Notes under the pieces: generated by a model
Told to the model about the DNA's origin: nothing
The model's database searches: none
What the model saw: the letters and a program-made list of their open reading frames with translations, nothing else
Position numbers and translations under genes: made by a program
In this document: positions 35,095-47,385 of the stretch, piece by piece
Layout of the letters: every line of letters starts with the position of its first letter
Position numbering within the stretch: position 1 is the stretch's first letter
Source: Annulohypoxylon bovei var. microspora
Lineage: Eukaryota; Ascomycota; Sordariomycetes; Xylariales; Hypoxylaceae
Assembly (NCBI GenBank): GCA_022836615.1
Contig: MU405376.1
Location: 16,044 to 80,043, forward strand
Length of the DNA stretch: 64,000 bases
Reading direction: 5' to 3'

Positions 35095-36818
35095 TCACTC
35101 CCTCTCCCTCCCCTGCCCCCGTCCACCCAACAACTTCCTTATCTCGCTCTGCAAGCTCGACCTCTTCCTCACGCTCCGCACATCCACCACATCGCCGGTG
35201 CCCATAACGGCCTGCTCCGGTACCACTCCACCGTCCTCCCCGTGAGGCGACGGCGTCCGGCATCGGCTTAGCATCCTCCGGAGGGGCCGGCCGTCGCCAA
35301 CGTCTTTGTCTAGCTTGCGACCCGGCACCGCGAGGCCCGGGTTTGGAGGCTGCAGGGGTCTGTACAAGTTTATGAACTCCTTGGACTGGGCTGGTGGGGT
35401 TCGGCGGATGTACCGTTGGAGATGCGCTGCGACGTGCTCGGAAAGCGGTGACGGGGAACGGTGCAGTCGGGCTTTCCACGATTTGTCTCTGTCGCTGGGT
35501 TCGGGCACTTCTTCGTGTGTGGATAGAGGCGATGGTTTGCGGGGCGCGTATGGAGAAAGGTTGCGAGGGGGTGGCATGTCTGACGGGTAGGGCGATGCAA
35601 AGGCGTCTCCTTTTCCGGATTTGGAGCTATTGGATGTTGAATGCGTCATTCGCGAGGATGGGCGCATCAAGGGCTCGTCTAGGACGAAGGAAGGCCCCTT
35701 GATAGCTTTGATGGTTGACTCAGCTGTATTAGTGAATTCTAAGTTTTGAGGCGTACGACGGTGGCGCGGAGGAATTGTTGGGTATGGTGAGTCCTGTGTA
35801 GGATTGGTCGGACAAATAGTGCGCCGTTTGGATATAGAATCACCGGTAGATGACACAGGGTTAGGAGGAAAATATTCGTCAAGGAGAGAGTATGGTCGAG
35901 GCTCATTTCGTCGATGGCGGTTTCGCTGACTTGGGAGCCATTGCATCCATCGAGGAATCGGCTTCGTAGGACTGGGCTTGAAAGCAGGCTCGCCGATGGG
36001 ATCTAGAATCGAGATGTATATAGTAGAGTCCAAGGGAACAATACATTCTCCCCCATCATTAGCTGATTCACTCGAACCGCTCATGGCGCCATCACCAGGC
36101 ATGCGGGGAACATGTGAACCATGTGTTCGGCCATGCGTAGGCCATTGAGATCGGCCTGGAGCTAGTGGGCTCTATACCTATATTTTAGCTTTCATCCCAC
36201 GACCTACCATCGACTAGTTCTCACCTGTACAATATCCTTCAACCCTACCGGTACTCTCTTGATCTCCCCTACCGCGCGCCTACTCACCTGTCCATCCTTC
36301 TTCTCCCACCTCTTCCTCGCCAACCCCCCATCGACCCTATCCACCATGCGCAGCGCATTCCGGGCAACGGCGTGCCCATCCGCCTCGTCGATCTCGCACT
36401 CGACGACGCAATTGGCACAAGTCGGGACGTCCTGGATCTCCCTCGCCGGGGCCCCTCCCAACCCGACTCCGACCACATCCCCGTCCCTCTCCGCCCCGTC
36501 TTCGTCGCAGATGCAGTCGCCGGCGAACAGCTCCGCGACCGTCGGCGCGGTGACGACGGCCCTGCTGCCGCAGAACACGCAGCCGTAGCAGGCGCGGTGC
36601 CAGAAGCACCACCCGAGGCTCACGCACTCGTCGCCGCGAAACACGACCTCGCCGCACACCTAGCAGATGGCCAGGTCGATCAGGCTGTTGTAGCAGGACT
36701 CGCAGGTGAGGCGGGCGGACCGGCCGAGGACGCGGGGGGGCCCGCGCGAGAGGTGCTAGCAGAACGTGCAGGTGAAGAGGTGGGGATGCGGTTGTAGTTT
36801 GAGAGGTGATGTTGACAT
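35095..36818 (-). pseudogene. LIM-domain protein gene interrupted by two in-frame TAG codons
   Basis: Predicted exons 36818-36225 and 36171-35095 on the minus strand. The intron 36172-36224 (53 nt) has a GTGAGA donor, GCTAAAA branch and TATAG acceptor, and joins GLKDIVQ to SPLAPGRSQ in phase. Counting the TAGs, the frame is 556 codons from ATG 36818. It begins MSTSPLKLQPHPHLFTCTFC, then TAG (36758-36756), then 31 residues with a C-x2-C pair (TCESC) ending IC, then TAG (36662-36660), then VCGEVVFRGDECVSLGWCFW and HRACYGCVFC. The second TAG sits inside the first C-x2-C of the LIM domain, where an aromatic residue is typical. The rest carries PTCANC and a conserved fungal tail (KPIPRWMQWLPSQR). 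LIM domains bind partner proteins through zinc. Apart from the TAGs nothing is broken. It may be a young pseudogene, a readthrough gene, or contain sequence errors. Confidence 0.75.
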
Positions 36819-37626
36819 ATCTGCCCTAAGAGTTGTGAATGCTTGTAATATGTTGGTTGCTGTTAGAGATAGGTATTGTTTTCACATCGGTGATAGCTCG
36901 TATTGAGAACGACGAGTAGAAAAGCGAATGACTAGTACAGAATCAATGAATGTTATCCTAATGATTATTACAGTAGTGAAAGAAGATGTCGTGGATCTAG
37001 AGAGATGAATCTTAACTTAGGTACGAGGTATACGGAAGAATTAGTTCTGATAAGAGCAGAGCCTTGGGGAAAGGAGGAAGCCCTCCCTTAGGTACCTGGT
37101 GTATCCCCTTGGTTTGCAGATACCTAAAGGTAAGTAGAAGCTTAGATAATGGCTACAAGGCAGTCACAGATGGTTAAATGATATAGTTGATCTTGTTTCA
37201 TTAATGGGGAGGATTTATCATTATCGTAGAACCCTAGGACTTATGAAATTTGTGGCCTATCTCAATATGCCACCTAACGCCACCTGACGCCATCATACTC
37301 AGAAAGACGTATCATGAAAGCCCGGGTTTCCCTAGTCCTGCAAACCCTTCGTAAGCCCTTATGCAGCATGGATTAACGAATGCAGGCGAGAAGCACGCCC
37401 ACGAGAACTTCCGAGGAGATCGAACTCAAACAAGGTATTCGTACACATTCATCTCAAGCCTGAGATGGAACCTGCTCCGACACAATCCTGCCGACAATTT
37501 TAATGCAGGTATTCCAATTAATAGTTGCATAAACAGCAAACTATTATTTAATGCAAATCGCCATAACTCCTGTGATGCTAACATGCTAATGCGTTAGCAT
37601 GGTCTTGATGGTTGCCGAATGGCAGA
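36819..37626. other. Intergenic spacer
   Basis: AT-rich spacer upstream of the LIM gene and downstream of the KEN-box protein gene. No gene was recognised. Confidence 0.6.
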
Positions 37627-39796
37627 TCATTTTCGGAGCTTGGGTTTAGCAAGCATGTTCAGTCGGCTAAGACTAAGGCTGCCAGCCTTCTTCTGCGGGC
37701 TCGGCGTGCGGGGGGTTCCGGTCGACTTCTTGGCCGGCGACTCCCGACCGAGCAATCGGGGTGCTACAACCTCATGTCCCTCAGGGGCCGGATTCTTTCG
37801 TAGCTTCTTTGTGACGCGTCGATCGGAATCGTCTTCCTCGTCATCCCAGGTAGCTCTATGTCGTTTCTTGTTCGACATTCCATGGGGAATACCAGGTCCC
37901 ACCGGCGGAATATTATTCTCCTTGTTAGGAGACACGTCAGAGGGACGTGGGAAGCTTCCGGGCATTCGGTTCGTGGGTAGAACCGAGTCGCGAATATGGC
38001 GAAGACTGGCCTGGCCTGCAGCAGCACCAAAGCCAGTAGGAGAATCGCTGTCAAAACGAATCGTGTGGTCGATCCGGAACGTGAAGGTTCCCGGCACCGA
38101 TTCGGGGAGGTTAGCACCCTCAGACATCTCCGTGTCGCCATTGACGTCTCGACAGTAAGCCGAGAGATCGGGATAGGCAACTTCACCCTCAGAAGTCTTT
38201 TTACCACCGGACTTGCCAGTAGTGGAACTGCCCGATTGGAATTGGACCATAGCCTTTGAACGAGGTATGCTCGACTTGACAGGCGACGGAGAATTAACTG
38301 GACCTGTGGGTTGTTTGGCTATGGGAGTAAAGCCCACGTGTCGCTCTAGCTTTCGAGCCGGAGTAGTAAGAGGAGCTTGAAGAACTCCCTCGTCAATCCC
38401 TTGATGAGTAGGCGTCTTCGAAGGAGACGCCACTAGCTGAGGGATACTGGACCTAGGCTTGGATCCGCTGATCTGCCTCTTCAAGATCGATTTGACTCTA
38501 TCGAATCGACCAGGAGTTTGGACACGGTTAGGGTGCTTGTCCACGCCCAAGCTACTGGGAAACACGGACATCTTAAGGCCGGATAGCCCCTTCTTGGTCG
38601 AGGCCCTAGCTAGGCTAGCTAGAGTAGGCTTACTCGGAGTTTTCCCAAAATCGTCAAGGTCAGGCTTACTTTGAGACTTCGTCAACGTCTTAGTGGGGGT
38701 CTTCGCACTAGCTAGGCGCGCAAGTGATGACTTGGTCGGGGTCATCAGGTTGTGAGAACGAGCGACACCACGAACGGAATCATTTCCACTACTCTTGGGT
38801 CGGGGAATAAAACTTCCGTCTCGTGAGACAGGGCGAAAGGTGGACACGTCGTCATCAAGTCGTTGCTTGACTCGCTTGATGGGGGATGCGGGTTCCTCCT
38901 GAGGTTTCTCGGGAGAACTTGGCGCCAGACGAGAGAAAGATTTCTTCGATCGTAGAGAATCGGGTTCGTTCAGGTTTGCCTTAGATCGGGTACGCTTGAT
39001 ACCTGACTTCATTGGAGTGGAAGTGGTACCAGCAGATCGAAATGCCGCGGGATGATTCTCAATAGAATCCATCTTCTTAAATTCGGCCATGTGAGCCGCA
39101 CTAAACCGGCCAGCCTTACCTTTGGCCGGTCGAACCTTTCGTAGGTCAGCCTCCTGCTGCTTCTCTTGGTCGCGCTCAGCAGCAAGGTCGACGTATATCT
39201 TCTTGAAATCCATGTCTTGACGGATTTCGCCCCTCATCTTTTTAGCGGCCTGGCTCAAGTCCGCGCCGCCAGCCCCATTCAGCTTACTGTAGCGGAATGT
39301 GAACTCTGTTGACGGTACCGGTAGCGGAGTCTTCGAGGGGGTCGATTGGGTCATACCAGGCGCATGAGGCGTGTTCTTATTAAAGTCGATGTCTGAAAAC
39401 CCCAACTTGAGACCCGACGAGGGTGCGGCGGTAGTGGGATGAACCTTGCTGGGATGCATTTCAGACATGGGTAGTTTTACAGGTGTGGCTACAGCGGGTG
39501 TAGCAGGCTGGGTAGTAGATCGGGGCATCGGAGACGATGCAATAGTGTCAAGTCGTTTGATAGCTGACTCGGGGTGGATGGCAGAATTCTCGTTGACCTC
39601 AGGCACGGATCCCAATTGGGGGACTGAGGATGGAATAACTCCCTACAATTAAAAGTACGAGTTAAATTCGTATCTCGGTGCGTGGTGTAGCGTTATGATT
39701 GCGCAAAGGTTGAGGCGGTGTGGAAAGGAAGACAGATTGGATTGAATGTTTACTTACCTTGGAGGCGCTCGCGAGGCGAGCGGAGCGACGCGCCAT
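37627..39796 (-). CDS. Basic Ser/Thr/Pro-rich fungal protein with a KEN box
   Basis: Predicted minus-strand exons 39796-39758 and 39642-37627 give 684 aa. The intron 39643-39757 (115 nt) has a GTAAGT donor and a TTGTAG acceptor, and adds the N-terminus MARRSARLASASK. The protein is basic and low-complexity, with many S/T-P sites (SPSKTPT, MTPTKSS), suiting CDK phosphorylation. It has two FTFR motifs (FTFRYSKLNG at about residue 123 and FTFRIDHTIRF near 530) and a conserved-looking block GRFSAAHMAEFKKMDSIE (about residues 190-210). A KEN box (PNKENN, at 37923-37915) resembles an APC/C degron. This combination suggests a nuclear or mitotic, cell-cycle-regulated protein. I do not recognise a named family. 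Fungal databases sometimes give similar proteins misleading enzyme names. It is divergent from the epoxide hydrolase gene. Confidence 0.8.
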
Positions 39797-40967
39797 GGTT
39801 AACGAGTAAGGCCGTCACTATGTCGAGAATGAAGCTCTAACGTGCTGAGATTGTGTAGGTTCTTGTAAAGCAAGCTTTCAAGGTTGGTTATGGAGAAAGC
39901 GATATGCAAGTGTTTTAAGGAAGAGATTAAATGAAGAAAGTTGTGGGGGAAACAACCTAGACGAAGACCTGATGTCAGAATTCAAGGTTGTTTACTTAGG
40001 AGAAAGTCAACAATATTTTTAGTCAAGTGCCCGTGTGCAGGGGTATTTTATTTATGGAAGCGGTCTGGCCCTTTTTGGGTCCGTGCACGAATGTAACAGC
40101 GAATCATAAGTCAGCACCTGTACAGTCCGCAAAACCTTATGACATAACCCATTATTTATTAGTGATAATATCATATTGATTAATTCTCGTCTGATCAGAA
40201 CAACGAGATTCTTTTTTCATCTAGTCATATTCACGAGATTATCTAGGTAGATTTTATTGCAACATTTATTATTTCTATGTATATTTCCTAGGTGCCCAGC
40301 TACTTGTTAGTCATAAGTTTCACTACATATGTAAGTATGTATGTACATAGATTGAGTCTTCCTATAGCGGTGTACATACATACTGCATGCAATAGGTATC
40401 AGTTACCTTGACATCCATAGTCTGCAAAACATCATCGTTCCTTTTTCCCTGTGTCTATCTAAATATATAACATTAACGAACCAATGACACCGATAACTTA
40501 ATAAATAGGGGACATACACTACCTATGTAGCCATTGAGCTTCTCTAGGTTACCAAGAACACACCAATCATGGACGAGTCTCGTAGGGTTGCCCGGGTGAA
40601 GTATGCATCATGCGCGCAATCGCAATCGCAATCGGAAAATTCAAGGTCGCAATTGAGGTTGTCTTGCGCCCTTTATAACGTCATAATCATGTACATGCGC
40701 GCCCTGATTACTTCAGCAAACCTTCCATGTCTCAATTTGCAGCGTTTGTCATCTAACTGCAAGCATCAAGGTCGAGAAATATAACCTTATTGTTTTGCTA
40801 TATAAAGCTTCGGGGTCGCGAGCGATGATGTCCTCCATGTACTCTAGGTATATTTCACCCCACAAATCCTAGGCAAGACAGTGGATGTCTAGCTGTCTTT
40901 TCTAGATTGAATTCAATTACAATTAGTATTCAATCAAGCTATTGTCTTTACCTCAAAGCTTTCCACC
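39797..40967. other. Divergent intergenic region
   Basis: About 1.2 kb of AT-rich spacer between divergent genes, probably holding both promoters. It includes short ATGTA repeats near 40327-40345 and a CGCAAT repeat near 40613-40632. No gene was recognised. Confidence 0.5.
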
Positions 40968-42430
40968 ATGACAGATATCAAAGCATATACCATCACAGTC
41001 GATGGTCGGCGTTTGAAGGACTTGAAAACTCGATTGTCTCTAGCTAAGTTTCCCGATGAGCTCGATGAAGCTGGATGGGATAGTGAGTCTATTTTCAAGA
41101 CCTCAATCACTTGATTATTTACGCTATCCGAACTACGTTTAATGATAGAGACGCTTTCCGGTCGTGATAGCAAAGCTACTCGCATATTCACGAAATCTTT
41201 AAAGGGTGCCATAAAGTAGATATAACTGACTTTAATTATTCACAGTGGGTGCTCCTCTTGCCGATGTCAAGAGATTGACAAAATACTGGCAAGAATCATA
41301 TGACTGGAAGAAGGCAGAAGATGAGCTAAACAAAGTACCACAATTCGTCACCGACATTCAATGTGACGGATTTGATCCCCTTGCAATCCACTTCGTCCAT
41401 GCCCGGAGTGAGGTTCAGGGTGCCATTCCTTTGCTCTTCATCCACGGTTGGCCAGGCCACTTTGAAGAAGTCTTGAGGATATTGAAACCCTTGACTGAAG
41501 GCGGTGACGGGGTCAAATACCCCGCGTTCGATGTCGTTGCGCCATCGTTGCCCAATTTTGGATTTTCCGAGGGACCGAAGAAGCGAGGCTTTGCAATGGA
41601 ACAATATGCCGAGACCATGAACAAGCTCATGTTAAAGTTAGGATACAACGAATACGTCACGCAAGGAGGTGAGTTATCGGGTTTCGTGAATCGACAGCAC
41701 AAATCCGACTTCATTAACATCAAGGATAGGTGACTGGGGCTGTCATATCAGCAGATCTCTCGCACATTTATATCCCAAGTACTGCAAAGCGACACTCCTC
41801 AACTACGACTCTGCAGACCCTCCCGGATTCTTTAAAAATCCTATTCTGTCCGTCCAGCATGCCATAACGCCATACAACTCACGAGAACGGCATGGCGTGG
41901 TTCGATCGAAATGGTTCGAGCAGGAAGGCAGGGGGTATAACTTAGAACAATCCACCAAACCCCAGACTCTTGGCTACGCGCTGGCGGATAGTCCAGTAGC
42001 TTGTCTAGCCTGGATCTATGAGAAACTCCACGATTGGACGGATTCGTACCCTTGGACAGACGACGAGATCCTTACTTGGGTCAGTATATACTGGTTCAGC
42101 ACCGCAGGCCCCGCCGCCAGCGTTAGGATCTACTACGAGATGGCTCACAACGTGGATGGCAGAAAGAACAAGCTAGATCGCCATAGGATGCGGGAGTGGA
42201 CACCTGACGTGAAGCTTGGTTTCAGCCACTTCCCTATGGATTTACAGGTCCGGCCTAGCACATGGGTGCGTACGCTGGGCGATGTGGTATATGAAAAGGA
42301 GCATAGCAGTGGCGGCCACTTCGCTGCCTGGGAACGACCCGACGACATTGTGACTGATGCCAGAGAGATGTTCGGAAAAGGTGGGGGTGCCTTCGGTGTC
42401 GTAAAGGGGGCTACGGGATACACTTCATGA
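40968..42430 (+). CDS. Epoxide hydrolase (alpha/beta-hydrolase, EHN domain)
   Basis: Predicted exons 40968-41082, 41246-41668 and 41730-42430 give 412 aa. The N-terminal EHN domain (about residues 1-90, including LAKFPDELDEAGWD and RLTKYWQESYDWKKAE) precedes an alpha/beta-hydrolase fold. The oxyanion motif HGWPG lies at about residue 105. The nucleophile is the Asp of GGDWG (about residue 181), rebuilt across intron 2. The catalytic His is in SSGGHFAAWE (about residue 376). It would add water to an epoxide to give a diol, in detoxification or secondary metabolism. There is no signal peptide, so it is probably cytosolic or microsomal-associated. Intron 1 is 163 nt (GTGAGT donor, CACAG acceptor) and splits the codon of Met39. 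Intron 2 is 61 nt. The start lies in a TTCCACC-ATG context. No other pathway gene is adjacent. Confidence 0.92.
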
Positions 42431-44623
42431 AGACACCATCTGAAGCTAGCCCTACGTCGTGTTTCTCAGCTGATAAGTTTGTTCATGGCTTCTTGACTTA
42501 CATGCTATCAGAAAAATTGTAGATTCGCATTAGTAATGATGAGTACTTCTTGGCCTTAATAACCTACATAATAGTTATTTTGGTACATATCTACCCATTG
42601 AAAATTGTGGCGGTCATTGCATCCCGTTTTCGTAACCACCTTCAACTTGAGAGAAACTTTGGTACGAGTGAAAATTTTCAACTATCTTGAAATCTCTTCT
42701 ACTTCTATCATGTGTTGCCCTAGCTTTGCGTTACCTTGTTTAAAATGCGTGAGATCCTGTGAAACCCCATCTATAATGACGATTAGCTACAAGAGCCTAC
42801 AACAAATACATCGAAGATTGCCATCAAAGATGCAATTTATGCATAAGTGGAATTGAGACATCATGAAGTTCTCTCTCAATTGGCCATTCAGGGATCACTG
42901 AGTCCACACGAACCAACACTTTGGACGTGGGGGTTGGGGGTGCTTTACTTGTACATAGCATCACAGTCGGTGATCTGATAACGTTAATTCGACAGGGCTT
43001 GAAGCTAATTCCAAGTTTCGGGAGAGATGTGCATTTCTGGTCGTCGGTCTACTAAGAAGTCTGACTTAAAGCATCGTATAGTACGAATCGGTAATAATGT
43101 GGCTTTTGTGATAGGTGCGCGAATTACAACGATGCGAATTTGTATCAAGTTCGAATATCTCCGAGATGACGATGTGCTTTCGATGCGTCTTTCACCGGTC
43201 GAATTGAAGACGAGGCTTACCGAAACCCGGGTATCTATACAAGCGCCACAGCGTTTCAAACGACGCCAGCGAGGCAATATAGCGATGGGTGAACAATCTT
43301 CATCGCAAGTCGCAAGTCGCAAGTCGCAAATGTCTCAGCTTGCAATACGTCGTAGGGCTGGGCAGAGCAGCGAAATCGGCGACTAGCGAGCGGCGGCGCG
43401 GGTTGGGAACTTTAGCTGCAGACCTAGCCGGCACAGGGGTGGACATTGTAACGCGTCAGTACAGGGTTGGCAGACCGAGGAGAATATCTGGAAGCACGCT
43501 AGAAGCTTTCTAGAAAGTATTAGCCGACGGAGCCGACGCCTCTAGATGATGTTGGCTGATCCGTTCCTGCGGATCTAACCAATGGAAAATTCATGAGGTT
43601 ACACATGGCGATGAAGGAGATCGTCCCGCCAATAACTAGGTAGTTTCTTGCGTCGTTAATCTTAACGGAAGATAAGAGTCTTGAAACCGTAGGAAGTGCA
43701 GTGCTTATTAGTAACGGATGAAATCGAGCGTTAAGATAAATGACAAACAGCAAATTTGAATTTCAAGTTGAAGATGTCTCTTAAGTCAGTATATATATTT
43801 GAGACCTAGTTGTTTCAATGTTGGTGATGCTGGTGGTACATGGTACGTGTACAAGACCCCTGTCCTGAGTTCGCCTGAAAACCCTGGAGAAAAAAAAATT
43901 CCTAAAGCGGAACCGACCGTCTTGGAAAGGGATCTCATTGGTCTGCAACTCGCCTGGACCTACCAGGCCAACCGTAGTATTCCATTTAGCTTCTAGAACC
44001 CTGTCTCCTCGGAGATGCTACACTTAAATCATCAATCTTCATTTCTCCACATTTCGACCGTTCCTCTTCAATCTATCCAGAGAGGAAATGTCAATGATCT
44101 GCTTTATGGTCGGCACGATTTTTCCAGGGTTTCGCATCCTAAAAGGTCTGCCGACCTATGCAATACTACCTCTTCTACGGTACATGGGAATGTATTGGCA
44201 TGGAAAGTTCAAAGGCTTACACTAACACCACGACGCCTCACGTCATTGTTATACTACGCAAGCCCGTTTCTTTCGTTACAATCTAAATACATACTACATG
44301 GATTGCGAAAAACGAGATCAACTACGCTAAGATTAGGTTGTCAGCCTCATAGCTATGCATAGAAGCGAGAACGAAACGCCATCTTATAATCCCGACCGTC
44401 CTAACGCCTTCTTATGATATGGGCAAGCCTTGTCGTGAATTCTACATGTATGGATGTATGTATGTATGACGAATCAGTGAAGGGGATTAAGAGTGTTCAG
44501 GTGACCAAGAAGAAAATTTCTAGTCTGAGCGGAGCCACTAAGTGTCCGTTCAGGAGATTGAAGGAACCTATCCATAGGGCTGGTTATTATTTTCCTTCCT
44601 CTCCATATATTTTCATACGATAG
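42431..44623. other. Gene-poor spacer
   Basis: No recognised gene. It holds a CGCAAGT tandem repeat at about 43304-43328. Short frames show no domain. Confidence 0.5.
43304..43328 (+). repeat. Tandem 7-bp repeat (CGCAAGT)
   Basis: Three and a half head-to-tail copies of CGCAAGT in non-coding sequence. Confidence 0.85.
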
Positions 44624-45010
44624 AAATGGTAGTGGGTAGGCCGTTCTCGGCCTCAAGAACGGCATCCTTGGCCTCCTCCACCGGAGTCACCGACATTCTT
44701 ACATATATCGTCATGTTGACCGTCGAGCACTCCCCTTCGGTTACTATTGGTGAGCCATTTGGCGAATTTATAAGATACCGGAGATCTGGCAACCAACGCA
44801 GCCGGCTGAAATTCCTCCACGTCTATTCACCACCTAACAGCTGACCCTCGTAAAACGCCCCAGGGCTGTCAGCTTGCCCATCCTCATCATGGTGTGGTAC
44901 TGCAGGCTCTTCCCCAGATTTCCAAATGCCTCATGCAAGTGGTCAGGGGCGCAGGAGTCACTACATATTACATCAGGGCTCTTCGAGGCAGTCGTCCTTA
45001 TTCGGTGACT
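44624..45010 (-). other. Coding-like minus-strand segment, possible gene relic
   Basis: Two minus-strand frames look protein-like here. One reads DSCAPDHLHEAFGNLGKSLQ and MMRMGKLTALGRFT before a stop. Another, after a TAG near 44830, reads NFSRLRWLPDLRYLINSPNG and later VTPVEEAKDAVLEAENGLP, ending at a TGA near 44622. No start, splice signal or family could be fixed. It could be a decayed gene, an unresolved multi-exon gene, or chance. Confidence 0.25.
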
Positions 45011-47385
45011 AAAAACAGTCGAGAGGAAATTTCTGGGAATAGGCTATGTATAAGTCGACAAGACTAACTCCGAGTAAGAAAATAAAGCTCAACTTTTATT
45101 AACTGAACAGTGCTGAAGTAAAATTCCAAACCTTGGGGTTACACGACTCGCCTTATCCTATGACAACCGTCCCATTTGCTGTAATTAGTAAAACTTTGTA
45201 GGTTTTAAATACATATTCTCTACCTTCTAACCTTAGCTGAAGTTGTTTTGAGGTATTCGAGTAGCCAAGCAAAGAGTGTATTCAAGCATCATGAAGAAAA
45301 CCACTTTCTACTAAGCTTGCTATCATGATGGATTCGTAGCGGCGTCTGTATATACATAGCTGGGAACCCTCGTCTACAACTGTAAAGGCTAGTATAGTGT
45401 TCGACTTAAGACTTATTTAATTGTGAGGCTATGTATGTTTTAGCTATCTTATATACGCAGGTCCATCACAAGAACTATTTAGCGTTAAAGAGATGCTTAA
45501 TAGTAGCCTCAAGTCTCCATCCCACTAGCTCACTAACTTTACATCTCAAACCACCAGATGAAGCCACATCCTAGGGACGAGAGTAGCAATCATTCTAGAG
45601 GACATGGGATGAAATGAGAATCTAAACAGTTCAAGCAAATATAACAATACGTTGGAAAGAGCATTGCACTAGACATATCCAATCAAGCAATTCGGATATT
45701 GACTTGCGGTCCGGCATAGGATTACATCAAGGTATTTCGTACTTTCAAGTTTCCTGAGGTCATCCCGTTTGGAAACCGTGAAAACTGGGTAGCCTGGTCT
45801 GCGTGGTCTATGTAATTCATTGGATTCGTATGAGGTGACTTGACCGAAAGTAGGCTGGGGTGCTTTGTTAGCTACGTCTTAGGTACCGAGTCTACCTTGT
45901 TCTTAAAACGACAGGCATCCACCATCCCACATGCACCTACCAGCCTATGTACTAAGCTCGAGCTCCCCTGCACCTACCTTTCCTCCTCCAGCTAGGAAGC
46001 ACTTGCATCCAGCAAGCAACTGCGAATGAGCGGAACCCTAGCATGCTTCTTGAATGAAAACCTCCACTACCATCGTCCTTTACAACTCTTTCTCAGTCTC
46101 ATCACCTAGACAGACTCCCGTCTTCACAATATTTACAACACTCCACTTTTATCACATTTTCCAGTTCCATTTTCAATAGAAAATTCTGTTCGACTTTATT
46201 TACATCCTCTATTGCTATTTGCCCGTTTTGCCGCAGTTTAATCCGTCGTGATCCACTCCAGTTTCCTGAGTGCCTCAGTTGAACGACCGTCTAAGACTAG
46301 GTACGGAATAGACCCGTTTTCTCTCTCTTCGCAGTTCCGCACTACAGTGAATTCAACCAACCTCACACTATCCTCTCAACGTTTGCGCTCTGTTCCGTAG
46401 TAGGTACCTACCTAAGGTAAATTATTTTACGGATCTTAGGTGGTATTAGCGTTGCACTGCTATACTCAAGGCAGCATAAGCTTTCTCTTCCACAATTCGC
46501 TTAGATCGAATACCCCGGAGGCGACTCAAACGTCCCATCCAACGCTGGCCTCCAGAGTCCAGTAATCTGATGGTCCTGTCGTGTTCTTGACCAGGGGGAC
46601 TTACGTGGGTGGTACATCGAGTATAACAGCACCGGCACGGAACGCACGACGACTAAATAGGAGCCGACCCAACTGGAAGTCAGCAACCATTGGACCAGGC
46701 CACGATATTGAGTCCTCTCATCAACCACCGAAAGACTAGTACCTGCTAGTAAGACTGGATTCCGCACCCATACAGAAAGGGAAAGGGAAAAAAAAGTCTT
46801 CCCACCTTCCAAGAGTTTTGGGGCCTCTTTTGCCATCTACTACGGTAGCTGAGGTCCTCTCAATCGGCAAGCCACCGAAGCTAGCCAACCCGAGTTGCCT
46901 TTCCGATTTCAATTACATAAAACCAAAGCAGCCTTTTCTCTTTACCTTTACTTCACCACAACTTGTCACCCCTCTATACTACTCGTTATCTCTGTGTATC
47001 TTCACTGTTACTCTACCTGACTGCTTACCCTAAAGTCGCCTGTATTATTCTTATCTCCTGAGTCTCGACAGATATTCTTGTCCCCATCTGTCGGTTCCCG
47101 TTTCCCCAGATTATGTGCTGATTAGCGCTGCATGCGCGCGCTTGACTACCGAACAACGCTTCTCTACTTTTCCCTATACCAAGGCATCCAGCAATAATCT
47201 TGGGGCTACACTTACTAAACAACATTCTCCTACCTAAGCCACAGGCATCTATCTCGGACAAAACTTACTAGGGAAGACCGGTAACCAATCTTCGTACAGC
47301 ATCTAGTATCTTCCTTGCCTATCACGACATCGTCTGAGAGGCGTTTGCCGCCGCGCGGCAATCGTCTCCTGTATTTGACATTGTC
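45011..47385. other. Spacer with long CT-rich leader of the bZIP gene
   Basis: No recognised coding region. From about 45960 to 47385 the plus strand is pyrimidine-rich, as expected for a long promoter and 5' leader of a fungal regulator. A GTACCTACCTAAGG element lies near 46402-46416. Confidence 0.5.

Noticed and set aside
36372..36797. A 141-codon plus-strand frame opposite the LIM exon
   Set aside because: It is an antisense shadow of a GC-rich exon. The minus strand carries the zinc-ligand pattern.
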